A stretch of 64,000 bases of DNA from Oegoconia quadripuncta (lineage: Eukaryota > Arthropoda > Insecta > Lepidoptera > Autostichidae). The stretch is from positions 17,671,505-17,735,504 of the forward strand of contig OX438757.1 in assembly GCA_949316235.1 (NCBI GenBank), read 5' to 3'. Shown piece after piece: positions 40,105 to 50,619 of the stretch. The position numbers were made by a program, and so were the translations under genes. The notes beneath the pieces are model-generated. The model ran no database searches, was not told the DNA's origin, and saw only the letters and a program-made list of their open reading frames with translations. How positions within the stretch are numbered: position 1 is the stretch's first letter; every line of letters starts with the position of its first letter.

Positions 40105-40980
40105 ATCGTGGCAACATCGTCGACTGTCATTTCGTGGGGAGTTAAAAAGTCAAATTAACAAATAATGGAAGACATAAAATACTGAAGAAGAGGCTGTATG
40201 GCTATGCTCCTTGGCCTGCCTATCAAAGGGCGAACATTATTAAAAAAAAAAAAAAAGAGAAAATATAAGACTTTTTAAAGAGTTCTTTTTATTTTTAATT
40301 TCCATAGACAAATTGACCTGTAATCAATTAACAGTCAAATCATATCCGGCATACACAAAGATTGTGTTCTTTTTCTCTTCATATTCGAGTTGCAACATCG
40401 TACTACTGCCAAATTGTGTTTAGCCTTGCAATTCCACTATTCTATTTACTGTACGGAGTAATGGTCCAGAGATTTGAGGTACAATATGGTCAAAGGCAAT
40501 ATTAGGCAGTGGTTAAGTTAAAGAGGTAAATGCGCAAGGATCATGCATACGGCCGGCACAAAAAAGCATTTTTGCTCACTTGTTAACAAAATGCTGCACG
40601 CCATGAGATCTGCAGCCGAACTATGTAATTTTTTTTGGGTTGGATAGCTGAAAATTTGGCGTTTAGCTCGCTTGCTAAATTTGGTATCACGTAAGCGTCC
40701 TAAAAGTAAATTATAGTAACCCGATACGTCTATCCATTAGACGTTTATCCCCTTACTTCTAGGACGCTACGTGGTACCAAATTTACGAACGCAAAGTCTC
40801 TTACGATATAAACCGGCAGCATTGGCCCTTCGATAAAAAAAACTGACAGTGAATTGAATAGTGAAATTGATTTTAATACTAAGTTCTAAGAGCTAAATGA
40901 TTTCCAACATATAATTTGACAGCGTGTTTATGAGAGTTAAACATCCGCTTGTCAATACATGTGTGTGAAATAACTAGAAG
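40105..40980. other. unassigned intergenic DNA
   Basis: A weak inverted similarity around 40680-40790 (AAATTTGGTATCACGTAAGC against CTACGTGGTACCAAATTTAC) marks an old small inverted-repeat element. Nothing else was seen. Confidence 0.5.
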
Positions 40981-41228
40981 TGCATACACCTACAAAATCA
41001 CCTCGATTGTCATCCATTTTTATTCAATTACATTATTTTAAAATACAACAGCTACAAATGTAGTGATTGTGTCATCACAATCACTACATTTGTAGCTGTA
41101 ACCAACCAGTGCATACACCTACAAAATCACCTCGATTGTCATCCATTTTTATTCAATTACATTATTTTAAAATACAACAGCTACAAATGTAGTGATTGTG
41201 TCATCACAATCACTACATTTGTAGCTGT
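40981..41228. repeat. 129-bp tandem duplication containing a perfect palindrome
   Basis: The unit starting TGCATACACCTACAAAATC occurs at 40981 and 41110. Each unit ends in the hairpin ACAGCTACAAATGTAGTG-ATTGTG, loop TCAT, and its exact complement. In the second unit the arms extend to 36 bp each (41158-41233 region) without a mismatch. Confidence 0.93.
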
Positions 41229-41359
41229 TGTATTTTAAAAGGTCCAATAGAATTACAACTGTGAGGGACTGTAGAATAATTCCAAGTATACAAAGAATTA
41301 TTCTGTAATAAAAATCCTATATAGTGGTTTAAACACGGACCGTACATTAATATCATTAT

Positions 41360-41450
41360 AACAGCCGAAAGACGTCCACTGCGGGAGAAAGGCCTCCCCC
41401 AATGCTGGCAGCGTAGCACCGACCGGAGATCTTTGGGGGAGGCCTTTGTC
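41360..41450. mobile_element. lepidopteran repeat fragment
   Basis: AAGGCCTCCCCCAATGCTGG and TTTGGGGGAGGCCTTTG are an inverted pair common to many moth repeats. Confidence 0.5.
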
Positions 41451-41454
41451 CAAT

Positions 41455-41660
41455 ATGAATATATTTAATGTTATTCATAAAACTGCGAGCAACTATTAAA
41501 CCTATTTTAAGTATAATATGTTTTGTCTCTTTCAAACTGAGTATTTAGTTACGTTTAGAAAGAGACAAAACTTTTCACTAAAACAGGTTTATTAGATGCT
41601 TGTTCTACCCCATAGCTAACGTAACTCTTATAAATATTGATAGATAAAGCATTAATTTAC
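41455..41660. mobile_element. fold-back element (family N), diverged
   Basis: ATTAAACCTATTTTAAGTAT and GTTTTGTCTCTTTC pair with the right side (AGAGACAAAACTTT, AAAACAGGTTTATTAGA). It is related to 42037-42228. Confidence 0.65.
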
Positions 41661-42036
41661 GTTACTGCGTTCACACATATACACAAAAAAACAATGAAAT
41701 ATACACACAAATGAAGAAACAAAGAAAATACAAAGAGTGTGTGCCGCAGTAGCACAAATGGATCATAAGTAGTCATAACTCAGTGTGGCACACCACTTAA
41801 AGAGCGAAACACTGGTTTTCAGTTACAAAATATTACAAAATGAACCAGATTTAATCCTTGTTTGGTCTCACTATTTAAACCACTAAATAGAAAATAGATC
41901 GAACCTTCAATCGTCAAAATGGGTTCAATTTGGTCATTTCCATAAACTTAGAATACACTGTAACTGTTTAAAAACGACTATCGATATGTCAAAATGTGTG
42001 TCAACTGTCAAAATAACACAATATACTTCTACCCTC

Positions 42037-42228
42037 TTATTCATAAAAATTTACAAACGCTTTATAAACCTATTTTAGTTAAAGTATGTTTTGTCACTTT
42101 CTTTCATTACAACATTTCCTTATGAACAACAGAGACAAAACATACTTCAACTTCTTTTCGTGTAAATAACATACTTTAACTAAAACAGGCTTATAAAGCG
42201 TTTGTAAATTTTTATGAATAAGACTGTT
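42037..42228. mobile_element. fold-back element (family N)
   Basis: CTTATTCATAAAAATTTACA and its complement TGTAAATTTTTATGAATAAG form the ends; AAACGCTTTATAAACCTATT pairs inward. About 190 bp, no coding. Confidence 0.88.
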
Positions 42229-42298
42229 AGTGTTCGTACCACGAAGTGTCATTCAAAATAGTACGGCTTGTACAAATTAGAATTTAGTTTGGCCAATA

Positions 42299-42582
42299 GC
42301 GTCGGTGGCTCAGCGGTTAAGACGTGGTCTCCCAATTTGGGAAGTCCGGGTTCCATTCCCAGACGGGCCATGAACCAATGAGTTTTTTAATTTAGTTACT
42401 TATGTGCATTTATCCGACTGCTCTTAAACGGTGAAGAAAAGCATCGTGACGAAACCTGCATACCTGAGAAATAAAAATTCTAAGGCATGTGAAGTCTCCA
42501 ACCCGCATTGGACCAGCGTGGTGGACTATGGCCCATATCCTGTAGTGGAATGTTTATGGGCTAACGATGATGTACAACCACT
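42299..42582 (+). mobile_element. S3 SINE, full length
   Basis: The tRNA-like head GCGTCGGTGGCTCAGCGG has a B-box-like GGGTTCCATTCCC. The body contains CATGAACCAATGAG, CGTGACGAAACCTGCATACC and AGCGTGGTGGACTATGGCCC. It is the reference for S3 copies at 8028, 9470, 33180 and 54808. Confidence 0.9.
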
Positions 42583-42894
42583 CTGTGTGTACAACTTAGT
42601 GCGGCTGGAGTGATAAAGTCGCAGATGCGACGGCCTTTTTGGAATTAAAGAATTACGCAATTTATGTATACGGCAGACGCAGCTATGTGTTCTCAGACCA
42701 AAGAAGAACGTCAATTTGTTAAATTCTATTTTCAACCTCAGTCACATCCATCGTGCCCGACATAAAAATGACAAGAAACTGATCCCTTTAAAGCTAACAC
42801 CAACACATGATCAATAAGAGAGTTGCGAGCATATGAAACCAGCTTCCTCAAGAAGTTGCTAATGCCCCCTCCGTGAACAGGTTCCAATACGCCA

Positions 42895-43110
42895 ACTTGG
42901 ATATAAATAAATAAAGAAAAGGTATTTATTCATCACACTAAAGAAAACACAAGCATTCATAGAATCGAGAACCACAGTATTGTGATGAATGGGTAGGGCC
43001 TCAGCAGTGTTGCTGATTTTCAGTCCCCCCCTGCAGAGGTAGTTGCTGCTACTAAAGAAAGTACGGGCGACTTTCCAATGCCTAACAATTTTTTTTTAGG
43101 CACATCAGCA
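42895..43110. mobile_element. LINE-end-like fragment
   Basis: GAAAAGGTATTTATTCATCA, then GGGCCTCAGCAGTGTTGCTG, resembles the reversed LINE ends at 5525 and 17905. Confidence 0.4.
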
Positions 43111-43178
43111 CCTGATTCTCGCATATTCATCTATAACAATAACATATCTGTCTAGTGGTGCGTGCTACGAAAGACTAT

Positions 43179-43539
43179 ACAGGGTGTCCCTGGAAGTATG
43201 GATCAAATCGAACAGGGGCATGGGGAAGGTCATTCCCAAACTTTTTAACCCTATGAATGTCGGTGCCATTTTTGACGGTTCAAAAGTTATGATCAATTTT
43301 TTACATTTTCATATTATCGAATAGTGCTTATACAAAAAAAAAAATTAAAAGAAAACTAGCAAAGCTATCAGCTTAATTTTTTAATTAAAAATAATTAATT
43401 AATTTTTTTTTCTTATTTTTTTTTTTAATTTTTTTTTTTTTTTAAATTTTTTTTTAAATTTTTTTTTTCAGCTTAAGTTTGGGAATGACCTTCCCCATGC
43501 CCCTGTTCGATTTGATCCATACTTCCAGGGACACCCTGT
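43179..43539. mobile_element. inverted-repeat element (family P), 64-bp perfect ends
   Basis: It begins ACAGGGTGTCCCTGGAAGTA and ends with the exact complement; about 64 bp of each arm match. The core is mostly T-runs and ATTAATTAATT. TATA borders both ends. It is nearly identical to 60890-61230 in the same orientation. Confidence 0.93.
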
Positions 43540-43675
43540 ATATGAGACATATAAGTTGTGATATCCCTGCAGATTAAATTGGCGCAAGGCGTTGACTTAG
43601 TTTTCTTTCTTACTTGCGACACTGCCATATTATTTTCTCACTTCCACAAATTGAACGTCGAAAGGGTCAGACCGC

Positions 43676-43798
43676 ACGATGCGGTACATCCTTGATATAC
43701 GTAGTTCATTGCCGCGTAAAGACGCTTGCTAACCTTGGTGAAACCATTGCGAGCAGCAATGAACTACGTATACCACGACGCAGCGGCACCGCATCGAT
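43676..43798. repeat. imperfect long hairpin
   Basis: ACGATGCGGT and ATACGTAGTTCATTGC on the left pair with GCAATGAACTACGTAT and ACCGCATCG on the right; the loop is about 55 nt. It could be a small inverted-repeat element or a structured RNA; it has no recognisable family. Confidence 0.6.
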
Positions 43799-43809
43799 TA
43801 GATTCTAAG

Positions 43810-44242
43810 TTTATGGTAGTTTCAATACAAATGGCGTAGGTATATTCTTTGGAAGTTTCGACAATTTTTTTTTTAATATTTAGAGTAAAGGAGGTTCTTG
43901 TCCATTTGTGGACTAGATTAGGATGACAATATCGAAACCAAAGATATTCTAAGCGTATAATATAAAACGTAAGGATTAATCTGCTACTATAGTAGCTTAA
44001 GGCTAAATATTCTAATCACCAATGATACAATAGTTATTGCAAAAATTTACATTTAAAGCTTTTATATCTATGGTTTATTAAAAAAGTCATAAGTTTCCGA
44101 TCTTAAGTCTAAACGAGGAATAGTAACTAAAACGTTGTATTCAGCCATAACTAAATTCTTATGCGGTAAGGGTTTCGACCAAAATAAAGTACAGTCAAAC
44201 CTGCAAGAGGGATTGAAAGGGACATTAATGGACCCATTAAAT
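43810..44242. other. unassigned intergenic DNA
   Basis: AT-rich, no repeats matched. Confidence 0.4.
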
Positions 44243-44966
44243 TAATTTAACCCATCTTCTCCAGTACTACCGCCACCGGATAAAGGGGATAAAGTTTAAC
44301 CCATCTTCCCCAGTAGTACTGTTAACGGGAAAACGGGATAAAGTTTAACCCATCTTCCCCAGTAACTACTGTCATCTGGATTAATGTGATAAAGTTTAAC
44401 CCATCTTCCCCAATAGTACTGTTGACGGCAAAATGGGATAAAGTTTAACCCATCTTCCCCAGTAGTACTGTTGACGGCAAAATAGGATAAAGTTTAACCC
44501 ATCTTCCCCAGTAGTACTGTTGACGGCAAAATAGGATAAAGTTTAACCCATCTTCCCCAGTAGTACTGTTGACGGCAAAATAGGATAAAGTTTAACCCAT
44601 CTTCCCCAGTAGTACTGTTGACGGCAAAATAGGATAAAGTTTAACCCATCCTCCCCAGTAGTACTGTTAACGGCAAAATAGGATAAAGTTTAACCCATCT
44701 TCCCCAGTAGTACTGTTGACGGCAAAATAGGATAAAGTTTAACCCATCTTCCCCAGTAGTAGGTTAACGGGAAAATGGAATAAAGTTTAACCCATCTTCC
44801 CCAGTAACTACTGTAATCAGGATTAATGTGTAGTATAGTCATCGGGAAAATGAGATAAAGTTAAACCAATCTTCCCCAGTAACTACTGTCATCGGGATTA
44901 ACGCGATAAAGTTTAACCCATCTTCCGTAGTACCACTTTCACCTGAAATAATGGGATAAAATTTAA
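44243..44966. repeat. 49-bp minisatellite, about 14 copies
   Basis: The unit holds GGATAAAGTTTAACCCATCT and CCCAGTAGTACTGTTGACGG. The central copies (about 44440-44740) are nearly identical while the outer copies diverge in sequence and length, as expected from unequal exchange. Confidence 0.95.
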
Positions 44967-45045
44967 CCCTTTTACGAACCAGACACAATAAAACTTTCAT
45001 TGTTATAACGTCTATAGGCGCTCAGTGTCCGCGAAAGTGTTAATA

Positions 45046-45945
45046 GATTAAAACATAGTAGCGATCAGTATCAGATCCTAGCTATAAAGGTAAAATATTC
45101 CCGTTGAACGGAACTGCAAAAAATATTCTCAGAATTTCGTCCCACTTACGTAAGTGTTCCTTAGCTTAAGCTTCCGTCTGTATTATGGTCGAAAGGTAAA
45201 AGCGATAATACACTGATATGCTAAAATCAACGTTGAAAAGTGATATACGCCATCATCGTCAAGTCACACTGATCGCCTCCACTTGCAACATATACGATAA
45301 AATAACCTATTCTTCGCAATTTGGCAACGTTACGACTGACATAGAGAAATTATTTCGCGTATTTGGTTTTACCATTATAAGCTCGTATGAATAAAACGTT
45401 CTCAAGATTGAGATAGTGTTGTATCAGAAAAATTGTATTGAGAGTGAGACTCGATCTCAATCTTGAGATCGCTTTGTTAATACGGCACTTTGGTTTGGTC
45501 GAAAAATCGCACTTCTTAGAAACAAAATAAAATTATAGTGAAACAAGAACAAGGTTTGTGAGATTGTTTCTTACCAAAACTGTTGATATCTCCTTGTCCA
45601 ACGCCTGGATAGATCATGAATTTATGTTAATTAATCTTTGTATTTTATTTTGTGCAATAAAGGATTAAATAATAAAAACCCTTTTGTGCCACTTTGGGTT
45701 GATACAAATACATTTGTGGATTTGTCCAACATTGCCAAAACGTACCAAATAGGATATTACTGAAAGCTCGATATGGAGGAGGCCAATGTAATGTAGTGGA
45801 CTAGCATAGGCCGTTGTGATGTCAAATTATATTATCAATGTATTCGCTCTGGAACTAAAACGATATAAATTATAATATTTACATTGTTGTTATTTCAAAA
45901 ACAAATGGTTTATTCCCCAACAACGTTGGAAGGCAAAGGGATCTG
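45046..45945. other. unassigned intergenic DNA with a family G piece
   Basis: 45386-45490 carries AAACGTTCTCAAGATTGAGA and CTCAATCTTGAGATCGC, a collapsed family G element. The rest shows nothing. Confidence 0.5.
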
Positions 45946-46140
45946 AGCCCATACAGCTTTGGCTTCTGTAGTACTCTTTTTTATTTCTTCAGTAAAATGA
46001 CAGAATGCTTTATGAAAAATTTTGGCGGCTACTTGTGGGAACCCGAAAGCTTCGTCACGCATTTATTAAACTTCAAAACTCAGAATGCACAAATTTCAAG
46101 AAATAACTACAAAAATGCAACATCACTCGCCGAGTTCCCT
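45905..46140 (+). mobile_element. family B repeat, degraded
   Basis: GGCAAAGGGATCTGAGCCCA followed by TTTTGGCGGCTACTTGTGGG and CTCGCCGAGTTCCC. Confidence 0.75.
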
Positions 46141-46584
46141 TATTACTTTTCTTTACACTATGCCTCTGGTTAGCCAGCCCTGTTGTGGTAACAACGGCTA
46201 TAGACATTACGTTTAATATATGCTATGAGTTTTGTTTGAAACGCTTTTGACTATAAATATACTTGAGAGCAAATAAATCGAGCCACACAATGTATACAAA
46301 ATGGTTGCTCCAGTAGCATGACTGATGATGAAATTTCACCAATTAATCGAGTCGAAGGAGTAAAAGAAATTTCTCGTACATCATTTTAATTGGTGACAAA
46401 CTGGCTGTAGAAAAGTGAAAATTTCATTAAAATTGGTACAGTACTTACTGCTCCAGTTACTAGTTTCCAAACCCATATATGCAGGAAGTTGTATAGAGAT
46501 TTATTTGGTCTGTCGATTTTTTTGATGATCAGTGTAGTTCATAAAGTCAGTTTTATAGAGAGTTGTATGAAGACCTCGTGTTTT

Positions 46585-47075
46585 TATTTTTATGCACAAC
46601 GGGTTAGCACTTGACCTCAATCACACCTGAGGGCGGAGTGTGAGTTTTGTGTCGACTTAACTTTACTACCGCGTTCATGTTTACGTGACGATTTGCATGA
46701 AGAAATATACAGCGCCTCTAGTGGATAGTTTGCAAAACGATTTTTTTCATAGATATTTTTTGCGTAAACGCGAACGCGATGGTAAAGTTAAAAACGAGAC
46801 AAAACTCGCACTTCGCACACCGATGTTAAGTGAAGATGAGGTCGAAAGTGGTAGCGTATTGACCCGAAAACCCCATCTTATTTGGGCAACTGGCTATCTT
46901 GTCTCTGACAACCGGAACACAACAACAATATTAACTATTATACTATTTAGCTGGTTCGTACATTATTGCATTGGTTTCGACTGTAATGATAATGTATCGT
47001 AATAATAATAATAAATAAATAAAATAAATGCTATTAACATTGCTGTTTGGCGGCAGATTTAGATAAGATGGTGTG
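46585..47075 (-). mobile_element. S4 SINE with two nested insertions
   Basis: The 3' end of the SINE is at 46590 (TGCACAACGGGTTAGCACTT); the body continues after a family H element (46627-46822) and after a second AT-rich insert (about 46930-47026), ending at AATCTGCCGCCAAACAGC read in reverse. It lacks the tRNA head. Confidence 0.8.
46627..46822. mobile_element. inverted-repeat element (family H), second copy
   Basis: GGCGGAGTGTGAGTTTTGTG and TTAACTTTACTACCGCG at one end, TGGTAAAGTTAAAAACGAG and CGCACTTCGCACACC at the other. It is reversed relative to 27121-27305 and inserted at the same word of the target, CACCTGATG. Confidence 0.82.
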
Positions 47076-47236
47076 ACTCGATTTCTTTCCTCTCCATTGT
47101 AGTATTGTAACCTATACTCATCCAATGATTCAGCATACACATTATAACATTAGTTATTTGACTTTTGGTTAATTGTATCGTACAGGGGGAAATTTAATTC
47201 GTGTAATTCCTGTTGCGCACGAAGTGAAGTCACCAG

Positions 47237-47758
47237 GCCCCTATTTCACCAAGTTGACAATTGTCAGCGACATATGTCGGCTGACAATTCGACATATGTC
47301 GCTGATAATGACAAATGACAATTTTGTAAATTATTTCGTATAGAAAAGCTTATAAACATGACAGGCATTTTGTGACAATTGTCCTTATCTCAATCAAATG
47401 ACAATTATGTTGTGAAACAAGAATCATTTTTTGAACTCGACATATTTTTAGATTTGTCGGTAATTGTTGACATGAGATCGAAGCTGTGTCAGGCTAGCGT
47501 GACAATTGTAGTGTTTTCGTTGTTAATTACAAAATGGCTCTCCGTGAAAGCAGCAGTAGTGACAGTGATAGTGATTTAGATGAGTTCGCATATAGGAGAA
47601 TATATAGAGAACGAATAAATTTCTCCTTTGATATTACTGAATTAGCGTTTAAGGAAAAATTTCGAATTAGTAAAACCAGTGTCGAATACTTAATAAATGA
47701 AAGTGCGGTTATATTTTTTTGACAATTGTCGCACCTGTCAACTTGGTGAAATAGGGGC
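47237..47758 (+). mobile_element. Harbinger-type element with truncated transposase
   Basis: Terminal inverted repeats GCCCCTATTTCACCAAGTTG plus three bases are perfect; the 3-bp target duplication CAG is at 47234-47236 and 47759-47761. Within lies the start of a HARBI1-like transposase. The ends, duplication size and coding fragment agree on PIF/Harbinger; a CWG-type target is known for part of that superfamily. Confidence 0.85.
47534..47722 (+). pseudogene. HARBI1-like transposase N-terminus, truncated
   Basis: 62 codons: an acidic, Ser-rich start (ESSSSDSDSDLDEF), then RRIYRERINFSFDITELAFK and FRISKTSVEYLINES, the usual opening of Harbinger nucleases before the helix-turn-helix. The frame stops 36 bp before the element's end, so the DDE domain is absent and it cannot act as a nuclease. 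Confidence 0.8.
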
Positions 47759-47779
47759 CAGGACTTCACTTCTGCAATA

Positions 47780-47893
47780 GGCGCGAAAAACGTTGTTATG
47801 ACATTTGTCCTGCTCATTCGCTTGGACAAAATATACATCTATCCCACTCTCACTAGTACGTCGCGCGCGACAAACGTTACCATGCTACAGGGG
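47780..47893. mobile_element. family J inverted-repeat fragment
   Basis: ACATTTGTCCTGCTCATTCG and GCGCGCGACAAACGTTACCA to CATGCTACAGGGG match 29310-29460. Confidence 0.65.
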
Positions 47894-48105
47894 TTGATTA
47901 CGAACAACTTTCCAGTAGGAACCATGGCCGAATTAAGCCGAAAATTGTAGAACTTCCATACTGTGGTCTATATTTCAAAGCATAGCTACATAAAGCTGTC
48001 CCTTTTTAACTGTCCTCAAGCGGAGATCTCTGCTTGAGTAACATTCTACGGGCCTAAGGGTGGTTTTTTGATCGACTTCGACTATTCTATTTTATATATA
48101 TTTAT

Positions 48106-48226
48106 TTATATATATATATATATTATTATTTATATAATATATATATATAAATATATATTTATTTATATATATATATTATTATTTATATAATATATATATA
48201 TAAATAAATATAATAATCTAGTAATT
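48106..48226. repeat. AT-rich tandem palindromes
   Basis: Two tandem units of about 58 bp made of ATATATTTATTTATATATA and its complement around ATTATTATTT; each can fold on itself. Confidence 0.85.
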
Positions 48227-48239
48227 CTACAAATCTTTA

Positions 48240-49230
48240 AGATGTATGTGTATAGTTATTGTTATCTGTTTTATGTTTGACAATCACTTTTATTTTAGAA
48301 ATCATAAATTTACGGAACTGTATGTATGACTTGATATTATAAAAGTGAACTAAATAAATCTAATCTAATCTATGTACATATTTGCGGCATTACTTAGCTG
48401 CGGTTTCACACAATGCAGGTGCCACGGAAGATCAGCGCTGCAAGAGCGTCCGCTACTGTGGCTTATGCTGAGTGGTAACCTTTTTTGATAACCAATGTTC
48501 CTGTGTTTAGTTACCACCATTTGTACTAACTTTTACTATTAATGTTATCAAAATAAATAACTTTCTTTCTTTCTATGGTTCTTTAGTGAAAGTTGTTCGT
48601 AATCAAGAGTGGCGTCGCCAGTTAATGCGAATTTCACGAATTTAAATTCACCCTGTATACATATAAATCATATAATATTGGTTACACGATATTTAACATA
48701 TTGTACGATATTAGAGAAAGTATTAATGATAGTAGGTATACATTTTTACATTCTTGGATTGTTTACCAACATCAAACGCGAGGTTTGTGTATTTGATTAC
48801 ATGGTTTTAATTAGAATCTACGGTATAGTTTAAAATTTTTTTTACTTTCTCATGTGAGTTGGCATGGCCATCCAAAATTATAACTTCCATTAATTATATA
48901 GGAGTATACTTTTTACATTAAAGTCGGTTAAGTTAGTTCTAATAACCTTACTAGTCTTATCACTGTGATTATATTTTTTCAAAAGCGTATATAAGTTCCG
49001 ATAGTCAGTAAATTGTTCACTAACCGATTTAGAGTTAGACTTGACTAATCCTACCACTCAGGCCAAGAAAAAAAAAACGGAGCGCTAATAAAGTGAAGCC
49101 ATTTTTATGAAGGCGTGTGAATTACCGCTACACGGGGTTATAATACGAGCTTGGTTCAGTGTTGCCAAATTCGGGGCTTTGGTGGGTAAATATTCTGCCT
49201 CTGAAAAATTTTGGGGAAAATTAAATAAAT
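48240..49230. other. unassigned, with LINE-end remnants
   Basis: 48400-48580 holds a LINE 3' end (GCTACTGTGGCTTATGCTGA, then AATAAATAACTTTCTTTCTT). 49230-49310 holds an S2 SINE 3' piece reversed. No gene was seen. Confidence 0.5.
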
Positions 49231-49379
49231 ATATTTCGGACACTTGCACCAATCATCTAGACCCAATGCTGCAATTGTGCTATGGATACTAGATAATGGA
49301 TAAATTAAAAAGACTTTTGTTATAATGTGAAAAAAATCGTGCGTTACAATGGAATTTGATACCACGAAACAATAATGGT

Positions 49380-50290
49380 TTAAAATGACATTTTACTATA
49401 GATTACAAAGCAAAAAGTAACCAAAGAATATTTAGGTTTGTTACACTAGTTACTCCACCGACAAGAGCATCATAGCTCTTAAATAAGAAGAAGTTTACCA
49501 CATTAACCGATCAAATTTTGGGTCAGATAATTCTTCCAGTCCAGCGGTGGGTGTATCAAAAACTAAATTAACTGATATACATGTATGATGATGTTTATGT
49601 AGATGATGTGCAGACGGTATGCTTTTTTTTTTTTTGAAAATGAAAGTTTTTCATGCATTTCGAAATGTTATGATTATTTTGGGACTATGACACACGTAGC
49701 TTCTTATTACGGCTATGTACATAGTCTTATATTATTCTGAGTTATCTTTTGTTGGGAATTGTTATGAGAAAAACAGTACAAAACCATAAAATTTTGGAGA
49801 AAAAAAAATTCGGGAAACTTAAGAAATCGCATCTGGCAACACTATTAATGTACCGCCTCTTTTTTTCTTGGTCCAAGTCCTACCATTGTAAAGAACATAC
49901 TAACCTACTTTCGAGTGGAAACAGGAACTACTATGACGGGATATGCGTCATTTTGTAAAGGGAATCAAAATTATCGTAGAAATTTTTGCATTACTAGTAT
50001 AGGCATTATTAATGCTATTAAAAATTTTACATTCACTCAATGAAAGGTGACACCATCTGAGGAGAAACCTTGGTGTTCTACAGTCGGCAAAATAAGTAGT
50101 TTACCATCCTATGGTTGAACTGCCCCAGCTGTCTCCGGACATTCTTATAAAATATGAGAGGCGATTTTCGAATACTGGAGAGTGTTAAAGTGCTAGGCAA
50201 ATTTTAAGAGGTGATTCAGGAGCGAAAGTAGTATAAAGGAAAATTAAAAAAAACATCCACTCAAAATTATGCAAATCCGCAATTTAACGA
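49380..50290. other. unassigned intergenic DNA
   Basis: AT-rich; no repeats or coding were recognised. Confidence 0.4.
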
Positions 50291-50294
50291 CATT

Positions 50295-50608
50295 GGTGTC
50301 GATTCGGATGTACAACGAACTAACTAAATTTAAAGCAGATACATCCTTTTCTAACACTATTAACATGAAAGGGACGACTATAAATTAAGGCCTGTCAAAT
50401 TAAGTTAAGAGCTGTCAAAACAAGTCGCTCCATAGTATTTTAATCGTGACGTCGCCAGGTGTACACCTAATATTGATAAAGAAGTGCTTGTTTTGATCCT
50501 TTTACTTAATTTGACAGGACTTAATTATATGTCGTCCCTTTCATGTTAATAGTGTTAGAAATGGATGACTTAAATTTAGTTAGTTCGTTGTACATCCGAA
50601 TCGACACC
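50295..50608. mobile_element. fold-back element (family K), long
   Basis: Arms of about 120 bp: GGTGTCGATTCGGATGTAC pairs with GTACATCCGAATCGACACC, and ACACTATTAACATGAAAGGG with CCCTTTCATGTTAATAGTGT. The centre is short. Confidence 0.9.
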
Positions 50609-50619
50609 ATTATGACGCA

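Noticed and set aside
44243..44966. CRISPR-like array
   Set aside because: Units are contiguous without unique spacers and the genome is eukaryotic; it is a minisatellite.
47379..47579. 66-codon frame inside the Harbinger element
   Set aside because: It overlaps the transposase start in another frame and has no motif.
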